Assembly: GCA_023336205.1 (NCBI GenBank)
Contig: JALQCR010000009.1
Span: 124,001-188,000, forward strand
Reading direction: 5' to 3'
Origin: Pseudanabaena sp. Salubria-1
GTDB lineage: Bacteria; Cyanobacteriota; Cyanobacteriia; Pseudanabaenales; Pseudanabaenaceae
DNA: 64,000 nucleotides
Shown here: in pieces, positions 26,762 through 38,224 of the stretch
How the letters are laid out: each line of letters opens with the position of its first letter
Numbering within the stretch: the first letter of the stretch is position 1
The notes under the pieces: model-generated
What the model was told of the DNA's origin: nothing
Seen by the model: the letters and a program-made list of their open reading frames with translations, nothing else
Database searches by the model: none
Position numbers and translations under genes: made by a program

Positions 26762-27781
26762 CGCTCATGTAGGTAAATAGGTGGAAGGAGGAAAAAGAAG
26801 ACGACGCAGGAAGTCAAAATCAATCCAACGTAGATTGTAAGCCCACTTGAACATGGCTACATACAGATACAAATACTTCTTGTGAATACCTCGAAAGGGA
26901 CGCAGAAAATTGCGTAAACCAACCCAAATGCCCTCCATAGTATTGCAATGAACCTCACAAAAACCATCTTGATCTTCATCGCGGGCATACTCGCGCTGAG
27001 AGTGACAAACGGTTTGACGCTCACGACCAGAAGCAGGTATGCGATTATAAGCATCGGATTCATCGGTATAGACTGTCGTGGTCGGTAAGGTCGTTACCTC
27101 TACCTGCGGTTGAATCGTGATTTGTTGAGTATTGTCACAGACCTTCATGCGGATCTGACCACTGTTGCGCCCAACAGTACCGACAATGGGTGGACGGTCA
27201 TTTGCCATGGTTCCCTTGCCTTTGCGTTGATTCCCGCGTTGTCTTGGTGGGTCTGCTATTGGATCTTTTTTTTTGCTCCCTTTTCTCCTGCATTCTGAAA
27301 CATCTCGTCCATCTCGGCTTCAGCATCGGGCAGATTACCATTAATCAAATGGGCAAATCCTCGACGTTGGATGCGATGCCGCCAAGACAATAATGTCCCA
27401 TAGTCGAGTCCTAGTTCCTCGGCTATGTGTTGGGTCGTTTGTCCTTGTAAGAATCCACGCAATATCAGCACGATCTGACCACAGGTGTAATGGCTTCCTG
27501 ATAAGTCTGTTCCTGTAAAAATGTGAAACACTTTCCCACATTCCCGACACTTATATTTGACGATTGGTGTACGTTGGCGATCGTGTGGCGCTTGTCCTGC
27601 TGGTATTGCGTGTCCACTTGGACAATGCAAACCCTTTGGATGCAGGATCTTTAATAACCATTCATAGCACGCTTGTTCATCTAACAATTCGGTCAGGGGA
27701 AATTTGATCATGGCATCTCTATCGATTTATGAAAATGACTTCCTCCTATTTTGCCATTTCACCTACTTCCCCATATGAGCG
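26762..27781 (-). mobile_element. IS1595-like insertion sequence (about 1.02 kb)
   Basis: Imperfect 22-bp inverted repeats (CGCTCATGTAGG... at 26762-26783 and complement at 27760-27781, 17 of 22 matching). The expected 8-bp target duplication is missing because the two flanks belong to different sequences: an acetyltransferase gene on the left and an IS5 remnant on the right. A deletion has therefore joined them after or during insertion. Confidence 0.75.
26765..27711 (-). CDS. IS1595-family transposase in two frames across an A9 run
   Basis: The N-terminal frame (27711-27256) encodes a zinc-ribbon (CPSGHA ... CRECGKVF) and helix-turn-helix. The C-terminal frame (to 26765) encodes the DDE core (VYTDESDAYNRI, EVHCNTMEGIWVGLRNFL). 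The frames meet at nine A on the minus strand (T run 27266-27274). A -1 shift at A-AAA-AAG there gives one 315-residue protein, the normal family length, with no other lesion. The run could be a programmed frameshift or transcript-slippage site, or a one-base inactivating mutation. The terminal ATG at 27208 would give only the catalytic half. Confidence 0.75.
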
Positions 27782-28160
27782 TTATCTTTTTACCGCCATC
27801 AATACCACGACTACCTGCACTATCCATTGTTTTAACACTTTGACTGTCGAGACTTGCTAGACTCGGTGTTTCTTCTCGACCATCCGCCAAACGTACTTGT
27901 GCACTTATCTGGTGATTGATTTCAGCTATAACTCCTGTTTTTGTCCATCTTTGGAAGTAGAAGTAGACTGTTGAATATGGTGGGAAATCATGGGGCAGAT
28001 TTTCCCATGTACAACCATTCTTGGTTATGTAGAAAATCCCATTCATCACTTCCTGAAAATCTGTTTTTGGTGGTCTCCCCAATTTTGACGGTTTTGGCAG
28101 CATTGGCGCAATTATTTCCCACTCTTTGCTTGATAAATCGGTATTATAGGGTTGGCGCAT
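27782..28160 (-). pseudogene. IS5-family (DUF4096) transposase, 3' part deleted
   Basis: About 126 codons of an IS5/IS427-type transposase from its ATG: SKEWEIIAPMLPKPSKLGRPPKTD, then NGCTWENLPHDFPPYSTVY, and the first catalytic Asp in SLDSQSVKTMDSAG. Family proteins continue after DGGKKI, where this one runs into the end of the IS1595-type element. The missing half is not found on the other side. The outer end of the IS5 remnant, near 28165-28215, abuts the TPR-CHAT gene and presumably removed its start. Confidence 0.85.
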
Positions 28161-28201
28161 CTTGACTGGTTGATACTAGACTTCATCAGTATTTATACCT
28201 G

Positions 28202-30349
28202 TTTTGGTGCGCCCTTGCATTCTTAAATGCTTTCTTAGCTATCAAAAAAGAAATTGGAGATCGTACTGGAGAAACCACACTTCTCAGTAATATCGGCATA
28301 ATATACAAAAACCTTGGACAATATGCGAAAGCTATAGATATTTACCAGCAAGCTCTTTCAATCAGTAAAGAAATTGGCGATCGCGCTGGTGAAAATGCAA
28401 CCCTCAACAATATCGGCTTAGTATACAAAAGCCTTGGACAAGATACTAAAGCCATAGATATTTACCAGCAAGCTCTTTCAATCAGTAAAGAAATTGGTAA
28501 TCGCTCTGCTGAAGGAATAACGCTTGGCAATATAGGTGGAGTTTACGATAAACCTAGTTCATACTCCAAAGCTATAGAGTATTACCAGCAAGCGCTTTCG
28601 ATCTCAAAAGAAATTGGTGATCGTGCCACTGAAGGAAGAATTCTCAACAATATTGGTTTGAGTTACAACAACATCGGACAATATCCTAAATCTCTAGAAT
28701 ATTACCAGCAAGCGCTTTCGATCTCAAAAGAAATTGGAGATAGCGCTGTTGAAGGGACGACTCTAAACAATATAGGCTTAGCTTATGACAACCTTGGACA
28801 GTATTCAAAAGCCCTAGACTATTACCAACAAGCACTTGCGATTATAAAAGAAGTTGGCGATCTCGCTGGTGAAGGAGCAACCCTCAACAATATTGGCTAT
28901 GCTTTGGATTCTCAATCACAAACAGAACTGGCTATTCTTTTCTTCAAAGAATCTGTTAAAGTGCGCGAATCAATTCGTAAAGACTTGAAAAAACTCAGTC
29001 GAGAAGAACAGCAATCTTTTACCCGCACTGTTGCTGATACTTATCGAACTCTCTCCGATCGCCTACTCAAACAAGGACGAGTCACCGAAGCCCTACAAGT
29101 CCTCGACCTCCTCAAAATCCAAGAACTCGAAGACTATCTCAAAAACATTAAAGGTAATGACATCACTGCCCAAGGTGTCCGACTGCTAGAACCAGAAAAA
29201 GCAATCAGCAGTCAGCTATCTAACCTCAATATAGAAAAGATTCCTGAACTAAATCGCCAACTTGCCAGCCAACTTAAACAACTTCCCAAATCCGAAATCA
29301 ACAAAGTTCCCGAATATCTGCAAAACATCCCCAAAGGAGCCGTTTTAATCTATCCCCTGATTCTCGATGACCGACTTGAACTGATTGTCTTTTCTAGTGG
29401 TTCAATTCCCGCTAACTATACGATTCCCATCAAAAAAGAAGAACTTACCATCCTAATCAATGAGTTTCGCGCTAGCCTAATGGATTGGGGATCTGAAGAT
29501 GCAATAGTTTCTAGTAAAAATCTCTATGATCTGCTGATTAAACCCATCGAAACTGAACTCAAACAAGCCAACGCCGACACGATCCTCTATGCACCCGATA
29601 GTTTCTTGCGCTATATTCCCATCGCCGCACTCTACGACGGCAAACAATATCTAATCGAGAAATACCGTATCAATAACTTAATTGCCTATAGCCTATTTGA
29701 CAGTAACCACAACTCACTCACCAACCTCCGTATCTATGCAGGCGCATTTGGAGGCAAAGCAGGAGAAAGAAAATTTGGTCAAACTGCCCTCCCTTTCTCT
29801 ATCCCTGAAGTTGAATATATTACCAGCACTTTCCCAAACACCAACAAATACATCGAGCAGAACTTCACCGCCAAAACAACCAAAGAGAAAGTAGCAGGGA
29901 ACTCCATAGTCCATTTTGCTACCCATGCCGAATTTAGCTCGCAAAGCCCACTGGATTCCTATGTACTATTTGGCGATGGCAGCAAAATCACCCTAGCTGA
30001 GATTAATGATCTATCGCTAAAGGATACTGCGCTAAGCACGACTAGCGCTTGCCAAACGGGACTTAGTAGTACTCTAGGCAATGGAGCCGAGATATTAGGT
30101 TTTGGCTATCAAGTCCAACGTGCAGGAGCAAAAGCCTCGATCGCATCCCTCTGGTCAGTATCCGATGGCGGCACACAGTTGTTGATGCAAGAGTTTTATA
30201 AAAAGCTGCAAAAGGGCAATATCGCCCCATCAACAGCATTACGAGAAGCACAATTAAGCATGATTCGCAGACCCATCAAAGAGCGCGAAACAAATTACAA
30301 TCATCCTTTCTTCTGGTCTGCATTTGTTGTAATTGGCAATGGACTATAA
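28202..30349 (+). pseudogene. TPR-CHAT protein, N-terminus missing
   Basis: The frame is open from 28166 but has no ATG or plausible start before a TTG at 28658, and an IS5 remnant lies directly upstream. Six tetratricopeptide units repeat with exact 120-bp spacing from about 28240 to 28920 (consensus IYQQALSISKEIGDRAGE). A helical linker follows, then a CHAT domain (about 29570-30349) with catalytic His in HFATHAEFSS and Cys in TTSACQTGLSS. CHAT proteins are caspase-like proteases that often have TPR sensors. The catalytic part is intact, so a shortened protein from 28658 remains possible. The left boundary given is approximate. Confidence 0.8.
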
Positions 30350-30808
30350 GTCGCTGTCAATATGCTTGACCATCAAGTGACGTTTTTCGCGGCGGAAACC
30401 TAGTTTGGTATAGAGGGCTTCGGCTGGCTCATTCCAGAAATCTACAACTAGAGACAGCGATCGCATCTTTTGAGTTTGGAGATATTCCTCGATTAGCTTA
30501 AATACTTTTTTGCCAATACCTCGACCCCGATAGTCTTCACGGATATATAACTCATCAACAAGCCCACAACGTCCGTGATATTCCATACTAAAAAAGAAGG
30601 TCAGTGCAACATATCCAATTGGGTGATCGCGATCGCAAATTAGCCATATCAGCCCAAATTGCTCATCACTGAGCAAAGCAATAAATGCTTTGACCACGCC
30701 TTCATCAAAAGCGATGCCATCAAATTGATAGAATTCCTGCACAAGTTCCATCAGTGGATCGATATCAATAAATTGTGCAAGGCGAAAATCAAGATCAAGT
30801 TCACTCAT
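30344..30808 (-). CDS. GNAT-family N-acetyltransferase
   Basis: 154 residues with a clear acetyl-CoA motif, REDYRGRGIGKKVFKLIEEY, followed by VDFWNEPAEALYTKLGFRREK. The N-terminus (LAQFIDIDPLMELVQEFYQFD) matches small GNATs of unknown substrate. It lies 3 bp downstream of the tautomerase gene on the same strand, and its stop overlaps the stop of the convergent CHAT gene. Confidence 0.88.
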   Translation of the reverse strand: MSELDLDFRLAQFIDIDPLMELVQEFYQFDGIAFDEGVVKAFIALLSDEQFGLIWLICDRDHPIGYVALTFFFSMEYHGRCGLVDELYIREDYRGRGIGKKVFKLIEEYLQTQKMRSLSLVVDFWNEPAEALYTKLGFRREKRHLMVKHIDSDL

Positions 30809-30811
30809 GGA

Positions 30812-31201
30812 CTAGACATTTACCTTATAACTTAAGTTCAACTCATCCCCAGCCATCCCACGAATGCCCCAGTTATGGCTTGGGGTCTCGATTAAAATAA
30901 TTTCAATATCTAATGGAGCAATATCCAATTTTTCTTTTAGACGCTCAAATAATAAACGATAGAGATTTTTCTTTGCTTCTACAGTACGTCCCGCAAACAA
31001 CAAGATTTCGATGATGATATATTTTTCACTGCGATCGCTAGGATACTCAAAGTCTTCAGCTTGCAATGGGAAGAATCTCTGAAACTTTTTTTCTAGGGGA
31101 TAGTTAAGCGCATCAACTACACAAGAATGAATGGTAGTCGATAGAGTTTCTCGATTTTGCTGAATAAAATCAGCGTTTCCATAGATTTTTGTTTGAGGCA
31201 T
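30812..31201 (-). CDS. Tautomerase-superfamily protein
   Basis: 129 residues starting MPQTKIYG, so removal of Met would expose the N-terminal Pro that acts as catalytic base in this superfamily. The length is about twice a 4-oxalocrotonate tautomerase and suits the fused-domain MSAD/cis-CaaD-like group; the second half contains VEAKKNLYRLLFERL and ETPSHNWGIRG. Substrate unknown. Probably co-transcribed with the acetyltransferase 3 bp downstream. Confidence 0.78.
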   Translation of the reverse strand: MPQTKIYGNADFIQQNRETLSTTIHSCVVDALNYPLEKKFQRFFPLQAEDFEYPSDRSEKYIIIEILLFAGRTVEAKKNLYRLLFERLKEKLDIAPLDIEIILIETPSHNWGIRGMAGDELNLSYKVNV

Positions 31202-31226
31202 AACTTATAAAATGATATTAATTACA

Positions 31227-31261
31227 AAAAAAGAGGGAGCGCAATGCGCTCCCTCTTTTTT
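31227..31261 (-). terminator. ahcY terminator
   Basis: Perfect hairpin AAAAAAGAGGGAGCGC / complement, nine bases after the ahcY stop at 31271. It also lies in front of the tautomerase gene start. Confidence 0.88.
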
Positions 31262-31270
31262 CAAGAAAGC

Positions 31271-32575
<1,305 letters not shown>

Positions 32576-32641
32576 TTACAAAATTTAACCTCATTATATG
32601 CCAAGTAAACTAAATTGTTCGTCCCATCTCGTAACTTCCAG

Positions 32642-32770
32642 CTATTCTCATTTTAAAAATCGGTTTTGAAGAAAGTCCGCCAAAGGCGGACTTTCTTCAA
32701 AACCGATTTTAGATTTTTTAGCGCCTACGGCGCTAAAAAATCTAAAATCGATTTCATAATAAGAATTGCT
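32642..32770. repeat. Double-hairpin palindromic element, family B
   Basis: Two adjacent hairpins: 32656-32710 (26-bp arms, core GTCCGCCAAAGGCGGAC) and 32707-32747 (19-bp arms, core GCGCCTACGGCGC). They are framed by ATTCTCATTTTAAAAAT on the left and AAGAATTGCTG on the right. Copies in the opposite orientation lie at 39564-39690 and 57484-57597. It fills most of the ahcY-ispH gap (32561-32875); the rest of that gap holds only an AT-rich promoter region and repeats of TATCAAGA near 32815-32870. Confidence 0.8.
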
Positions 32771-32875
32771 GGCAACTTCAATTTATTCTCATGCCACATT
32801 CGTAAATAGATAAATCTTGATAGACAAGGCACTTATGCACACACCTTATCTATCAAGATCTATCAAGATTTGGCA

Positions 32876-34084
32876 TTAACTTTTTAAGGCAAAAATTCTG
32901 TTGATAACATCTTCGACAACGCGATCGGGGGTTGATGCACCTGACGTTATGCCGACTTTGATTTTGCCTGTGGGTAGCCAATTTGTAGCTTGCTCGATCG
33001 CCTTACCCAGAGGCTTATGTTCGATCGCCTCAGCCGAGAGAATTCGATGTACATCATCAATGTGATAAGAAGGTAGACTGCGCTCGATCGCAATTTCTTG
33101 TAAATGAGTTGTATTTGAGGAATTGTAACCACCGATAACAATCATCAAATCGAGATCCTCTTCCACAATCTCAAACATCGCATCTTGGCGTTCTTGAGTC
33201 GCATCACAAATTGTATTAAAAGCAAGAAAATGCTCATTGAGACTTTCTACACCATATTTTTGCATCATTGTCTTTTCAAACAATTTACCAATCGCTTCGG
33301 TTTCACCCTTGAGCATGGTGGTTTGATTGGCAACACCAATTCTTACCAAATCGAGGTCGGGATCGAATCCTTTTGACATCGCCTTACTGAACTTGGTTAG
33401 GAAATCTTGGCGATTGCCACCATTGAGCATGTAATTAGCAACATACTCAGCTTCTTTCATGTTCAATACGACTAGATATCGCTTGGCATAGGAACTGGTA
33501 GCGATCGTCTCTTCATGGTTGTATTTGCCATGAACGATGGAAGTGAAGTCTGCTTTTTTATGTTTCTCAACCCGATTCCATACTTTGGATACCCAAGGAC
33601 AAGTTGTATCAACAATCTTGCTGCCAAGGCGATCAAACAACTGAGTTTCTTGAACACTGGCTCCAAAGGCTGGCAAAATTACGACATCACCCTGACCAAT
33701 ACCTGAAAAATCTTTAGTTCCATCTTCTAAAACTGGCACAAATTGAACTTCCATCTCCTTCAGCTTAGCGTTAACAGAAGGATTGTGAATAATTTCATTG
33801 GTAATCCAAATTTTCTCATTGGGGAATTGCGTGCGTGTTTCATATGCCATCGCTACCGCTCTTTCTACACCCCAACAAAAGCCAAAGGATTTTGCCAAAT
33901 AGATCGTAACATCGCCTTGCGTGTAGACATAATCATGCTCGCGAATAGTTTGGATCAAATCACTATGATATTGCGATCGCATAGTTGATTCGGCTTCTTC
34001 ACCATGTCCAAAGCTTTGCCGAAAATAATTGGGGGACTTGTGCAAAGCCCTCCGCATCGCTTGAGTATCGAGGGTGTTGTCCAT
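32876..34084 (-). CDS. ispH: 4-hydroxy-3-methylbut-2-enyl diphosphate reductase
   Basis: 402 residues, the longer cyanobacterial/plastid type. The three Fe-S cluster Cys lie in [26 protein letters not shown] and [13 protein letters not shown]. The last step of the MEP pathway makes IPP and DMAPP for carotenoids, phytol and quinones. Monocistronic, 50 bp downstream of the P-type ATPase-like gene on the same strand. Confidence 0.97.
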   Translation of the reverse strand: MDNTLDTQAMRRALHKSPNYFRQSFGHGEEAESTMRSQYHSDLIQTIREHDYVYTQGDVTIYLAKSFGFCWGVERAVAMAYETRTQFPNEKIWITNEIIHNPSVNAKLKEMEVQFVPVLEDGTKDFSGIGQGDVVILPAFGASVQETQLFDRLGSKIVDTTCPWVSKVWNRVEKHKKADFTSIVHGKYNHEETIATSSYAKRYLVVLNMKEAEYVANYMLNGGNRQDFLTKFSKAMSKGFDPDLDLVRIGVANQTTMLKGETEAIGKLFEKTMMQKYGVESLNEHFLAFNTICDATQERQDAMFEIVEEDLDLMIVIGGYNSSNTTHLQEIAIERSLPSYHIDDVHRILSAEAIEHKPLGKAIEQATNWLPTGKIKVGITSGASTPDRVVEDVINRIFALKS

Positions 34085-34133
34085 GCGCGTAGAAAACCTA
34101 GGTAATTGTGCTGAAAGTATTATATAGCAAGCG

Positions 34134-36095
34134 CTACCCAGTTTTGATTAGCTCTTGCACCCAAAACACTGCCGTGGCGCTGAGAATTGCGATTGTCCAT
34201 TCAACCGCATTTAAAGGAACTGTTGCCATCAGATCGCCAAACCAAGGGACTTGCACAAAGGCAATTTGACAGATTGTGACAAAAAATATACTGAGCATCA
34301 AAGGAAAGTTGTTCAATACGCTGTGGCGAGCGATCGCACAGGCATGAAAAATTTGACTGAACCCAAGGGTAACAAATGCCATTGATCGCGCTTGGGAAAA
34401 CATCGAAGCTTGACCTTGGTACTTTAGCCAGAAAACCAAGGAAATAGCTGAGATCGTCGCAGTAACAGCTAGCAAAATGCGAAGGTAATTACTAGGACGT
34501 AACATGGTTTGAAAACGGTGTGCTGGTTGAGTTAAAAGACTCTCATGAGTAGGTTCTAGAACTAGAGGGAAAGCAACAATTGGTGTAGCGATCGCCCCAA
34601 CCCAAATTATCTGTAATGGTGGCATTGAGAATCCTGCCGCCGTATCCATCAGGGTTAGGACTGCTAAGGTGAAAGCACTAGTGGCGGTGAGCAGTGCTGT
34701 GCGTTGTAACCGATCAAACGTGGCTCTTCCTTCAAGTATAGCGGTCGGCAAATAATGGAAGTCTTCTTTTGGTAAGATTATTCCTGAACTGTCTTGCAAT
34801 TCTTTGCGACAGGTGCGATCGCAGATTCCCACATCGGCAGCTCTCAATAGGAATATATCTTCAATATCATTCCCTATTACAGCAACTGCATTTAAAGATT
34901 TTCGGTTAGATTTTTGACGACCATCTTGCCAGCGCCGAATCTTCTCTTGAGGAGCATCAAAGTAACTATGGGTTTCAATGCCAATTACTTCACTAAAAGC
35001 TACTGCATCATCTTCTGAGGCCCTGATGAGTCCCTGCCATTCAATACCAGCCTGACTCAAATTATCAAAGCTCAATACCACATCCGACTCGACAATTGGT
35101 ACAATCGTTGTCACTCTAGCGATCGCATCTAAGACGGAAGGAAATCTTGCCCATATTCGCTGTTTAGCAAGATCGCGCATTCCAAACAACTGAACCTGAG
35201 TAGCAATCCGCAACAAATTTTGAGGATAGGTGCTAACAATCAGGGCTGCCGCAGTCATCGCATTGATCGTTATTCCGCGTTGCCATGCAAAGCCTACTGC
35301 TGTAGTCGTCACTAGCAGCAACAGTCCGATCCAGACCTGACGCAGTTGACGCAATTCAGAATGGATAACTGAAAATGGCTTTTCCTTAACTAGAGCCGCC
35401 TGTTCTTGGGTGAAACGACTGGTGGCAATCACAAGCCCCTTCGCTCTTCCTGCGGAAATTTCTGTTCCCGCATAGATCATGTTGCTGCATTCAAGTGGTG
35501 GCGTTTTCTCCTCAAAGGTAAGATCGGCTCGCTTAGCACAAATTGCTTCACCGCCCAAATTGGTTTGATTTACCAGTAAGTCGTCTGATGTCTCCAGTAC
35601 GCGCAGATCGACATTAGGGCGATCACCTTCTCGCAGTAACAGCACATCTCCCAATACCAAATCTCGCGATGGAATTTCCATCTCTTCGCGATCGCGTAAT
35701 ACCATTACCGAATTAGAAGGTTCATTTTGGCGGCGCTGAGGACGATCTCGACTGACTTTCGCCTTGGTTTTAATTGACCATATTGAAATTCCAATCCCGA
35801 TCGCACCATGTAGTAAGCCTACAGAAATTAGCGCCCATCCTTCTGCTCCATTCCATTGCAAGTAAATTGCTGACCCCAATAAAAGATAAGTTAAAGGATT
35901 AATTAAAGGTTGTAAAAGGACTTTGCTGATTGGACGCGATCGCGGTAATTTATTGGCTCCCAAATGTCGTAATCTTTGTCGCGCATTCACATAGGATAGA
36001 CCTTCTATCGAAGACTCTAAAGCAGCCAATACTTGCTCTACATCCATGTAGTGCCAATTTTTGTTGGTTTCTGATAGAAAGTCAAATTTTGTCAT
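34134..36095 (-). CDS. P-type ATPase-like pseudoenzyme lacking catalytic motifs
   Basis: An intact 653-residue frame with P2-type ATPase architecture: N-terminal cation-ATPase segment ([11 protein letters not shown], 45-55), first membrane pair (about 60-108), actuator domain (130-235), second pair (about 253-295), a P-domain remnant (320-440) and a C-terminal membrane bundle (465-650). Every catalytic motif is changed: TGES is LGGE (180-183), PEGL is YPQN (290-293), the DKTGT phosphorylation site is replaced by ESDVV (336-340), and GDGVND is IGNDIED (407-413). The nucleotide-binding domain is reduced to about 60 residues. It cannot phosphorylate itself by the standard mechanism. The long open frame argues for a retained non-transport role. 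Confidence 0.85.
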   Translation of the reverse strand: MTKFDFLSETNKNWHYMDVEQVLAALESSIEGLSYVNARQRLRHLGANKLPRSRPISKVLLQPLINPLTYLLLGSAIYLQWNGAEGWALISVGLLHGAIGIGISIWSIKTKAKVSRDRPQRRQNEPSNSVMVLRDREEMEIPSRDLVLGDVLLLREGDRPNVDLRVLETSDDLLVNQTNLGGEAICAKRADLTFEEKTPPLECSNMIYAGTEISAGRAKGLVIATSRFTQEQAALVKEKPFSVIHSELRQLRQVWIGLLLLVTTTAVGFAWQRGITINAMTAAALIVSTYPQNLLRIATQVQLFGMRDLAKQRIWARFPSVLDAIARVTTIVPIVESDVVLSFDNLSQAGIEWQGLIRASEDDAVAFSEVIGIETHSYFDAPQEKIRRWQDGRQKSNRKSLNAVAVIGNDIEDIFLLRAADVGICDRTCRKELQDSSGIILPKEDFHYLPTAILEGRATFDRLQRTALLTATSAFTLAVLTLMDTAAGFSMPPLQIIWVGAIATPIVAFPLVLEPTHESLLTQPAHRFQTMLRPSNYLRILLAVTATISAISLVFWLKYQGQASMFSQARSMAFVTLGFSQIFHACAIARHSVLNNFPLMLSIFFVTICQIAFVQVPWFGDLMATVPLNAVEWTIAILSATAVFWVQELIKTG

Positions 36096-36350
36096 CGTTT
36101 AATAATATGATGCATTTTTGATAGCCAGAATAGATGTTACTTCATTTTAAGAATGCCCATGACTGCTGCCTAATGAAGATGGGATTATTATAGGGAATAG
36201 TTAGACAAAGTTCGGTAAATTTGATAGCGATCATTGACAACTAAAGAACCAACTTTTAGTGATTTGGCAAAGCTGCACTACTAAAAATCGGTTCTCCAGT
36301 AAATTAGATTTGATACAATTCTGTCATGCATATGTAGAGGATCTGAAAAT

Positions 36351-36938
36351 ATGACTTTAGCAATAGATAGTCCCTCTAAACTGATGACCATAGAAGACTA
36401 CCTCAGTTATGACGATGGTACAGATGATCGCTATGAGCTTGTAAACGGAGAATTATTCAAAGTGCCAACTGAATCATTTGGGAATATTAGTATTGCTAAG
36501 TTTTTACTGTTCGAGTTTGCCAAGTATATTCCCTTTGCTTTAATTCTTTACAACACTGAAATTGCAGTTTCAGGCAAAAGATCAACCTGTCGTATTCCTG
36601 ATCTGATGATAATCACAGAAGATTCAGCCACGTATTTACAAGCATCGTCCCGAAATTTTGTCTCAATGATCATGCCAGCCCCTCTCTTGGTAGTTGAAGT
36701 TGTGTCTCCTGGGCAAGAAAATCGCGATCGCGACTATCGCTATAAACGCACAGAGTATGCAGCTAGAGGTATTAATGAATATTGGATTATTGATCCAGAA
36801 ATGCGGCAAATAACCATATGTCTATGGGTGAACGGACAGTATGAAGACAAAATCTATACAGGGGATATGCCAATTGCATCGACAGTAGTTGAGCGCTTTG
36901 CCCTGACTGTTGAGCAAGTTTTAGCATATGGGCAATAA
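36351..36938 (+). CDS. Uma2-family (DUF820) protein
   Basis: 195 residues. Typical N-terminus MTIEDYLSYDDGTDDRYELVNGEL, the core RIPDLMIITEDS, then PLLVVEVVSPGQENRDRDYRYK and INEYWIIDPE. The nuclease-like residues (E in ELVNGE, D in IPDL, E and K in VVEVVSP...YK) are all present. The upstream gap 36096-36350 shows no gene. Confidence 0.9.
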   Translation: MTLAIDSPSKLMTIEDYLSYDDGTDDRYELVNGELFKVPTESFGNISIAKFLLFEFAKYIPFALILYNTEIAVSGKRSTCRIPDLMIITEDSATYLQASSRNFVSMIMPAPLLVVEVVSPGQENRDRDYRYKRTEYAARGINEYWIIDPEMRQITICLWVNGQYEDKIYTGDMPIASTVVERFALTVEQVLAYGQ

Positions 36939-36966
36939 AAAGCGACGCGGTGCGTCGCTTTTTATT
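36934..36966. terminator. Hairpin terminator
   Basis: Arms AATAAAAAGCGACGC and complement overlapping the Uma2 stop codon, ending in T run; it faces the convergent aminotransferase gene and can serve both strands. Confidence 0.82.
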
Positions 36967-36989
36967 GGCTTGCTTAACAAGCTCAAATA

Positions 36990-38114
36990 CTATTTGAGAA
37001 TATTTTTTAAAGTATTGACGACTCGATCTTGTTGCTCTTCACTGAGTTCTGGAAACATTGGCAAAGACAAAACGCGATCGCAAATATTCTCAGTGACAGG
37101 AAAATCACCCTTTTTATAGCCAAGGTTGCTATATACCGATTGCAAATGCAAGGGCAAAGGATAGTAAATCATCGTAATGATATTTTGCTCGCGCAATTGA
37201 GCTTGGACATAATCGCGTTTACCATCACCGATGCAAACTGTGTACTGATTCCAAACACTGCCAGAGCAATGGTGAGGCGATACAAGATGGGGAATATTTG
37301 CCTCCTTCAAAAGATGCGTGTAGCGATCGCTAATTTCGCGGCGTTGAGCATTCCACTTATCGAGGTAAGGCAATTTGACTTGCAATAGAGCTGCTTGCAA
37401 CGCATCAAGACGCGAATTCATACCGATGTATTCGTGATAATAGCGCTTGGGGCTGCCATGTTCCCGCAAGATCCGCAATTTATTGGCAACTTCAGCATTT
37501 TTAGTGGTCATCATCCCACCATCGCCACAGCCGCCCAGATTTTTGGTTGGATAAAAGCTAAAACAGCCCACGTCGCCAATATTTCCGACCTTCTGCCCAT
37601 CAAAAGTTGCACCTGTCGCCTGAGCGCAGTCTTCGATCACATAGAGATTTTGCTTTTGCGCGATCGCCATCAAACCAGTCATATCAGCTGATCGTCCAAA
37701 CAAATGCACGGGCATGATTGCCTTAGTCCGTTCAGTGATTGCAGCTTCGATTAATTTAATATTCATATTGAAGCTGTAGGCTTCAATATCGACAAATACT
37801 GGTTTTGCCCCTGTCATGCTAATCGTTTCTGCACTAGCAAAAAAAGTAAACGGTGAAGTAATGACTTCATCCCCCTCCCCTATATCTAAAGCTCGCATAG
37901 CTAGATACAGAGCGTCAGTACCTGAGTTGCAAGCAATACCAAAGTTAGTGTCAATAGCTGAGCTAATATAATTTGCAAACTCAGACTCAAACTGACTTAC
38001 AGTCTGTCCACCAATATATTGCCCTGATGCTAGTACGTCTAATGCAGCTTTATTGAGGCGATCGCCAATTTGTTGATATTGCTGCGATGCATCAAAGGGA
38101 GGAATTTTATTCAC
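36990..38114 (-). CDS. DegT/DnrJ/EryC1/StrS-family sugar aminotransferase
   Basis: 374 residues. Schiff-base Lys K191 in SFYPTKNLGGCGDGG, with VIEDCAQATGA at 159-169 and SGTDALYLAMRAL near 64-76. The sequence is of the kind found in biosynthesis of 3-amino sugars and N-acetylated hexosaminuronates (WecE/WlbC-like), different from the perosamine-type enzyme at 25187. It stands apart from the polysaccharide cluster but next to a mannose-phosphate isomerase-type cupin. Exact substrate cannot be read. Confidence 0.88.
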   Translation of the reverse strand: MNKIPPFDASQQYQQIGDRLNKAALDVLASGQYIGGQTVSQFESEFANYISSAIDTNFGIACNSGTDALYLAMRALDIGEGDEVITSPFTFFASAETISMTGAKPVFVDIEAYSFNMNIKLIEAAITERTKAIMPVHLFGRSADMTGLMAIAQKQNLYVIEDCAQATGATFDGQKVGNIGDVGCFSFYPTKNLGGCGDGGMMTTKNAEVANKLRILREHGSPKRYYHEYIGMNSRLDALQAALLQVKLPYLDKWNAQRREISDRYTHLLKEANIPHLVSPHHCSGSVWNQYTVCIGDGKRDYVQAQLREQNIITMIYYPLPLHLQSVYSNLGYKKGDFPVTENICDRVLSLPMFPELSEEQQDRVVNTLKNILK

Positions 38115-38178
38115 GTTGAAACGATTCTAGATTGCCTCAACTATTTTAAACGCGATCGTCATTGCTTGTTAGCCAAAA

Positions 38179-38205
38179 AACAAGGTACACATCATGCACC
38201 TTGTT
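38179..38205 (-). terminator. Small hairpin between aminotransferase and cupin genes
   Basis: Arms AACAAGGT (38179-38186) and ACCTTGTT (38198-38205) with an imperfect centre. Weaker than the other hairpins. Confidence 0.4.
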
Positions 38206-38224
38206 CTTTAGCAATTTCCGATCT

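Noticed and set aside
28240..28920. Regular 120-bp repeats resembling a repeat array
   Set aside because: No short repeat-spacer pattern of a CRISPR; the repeats translate into tetratricopeptide units in one frame.
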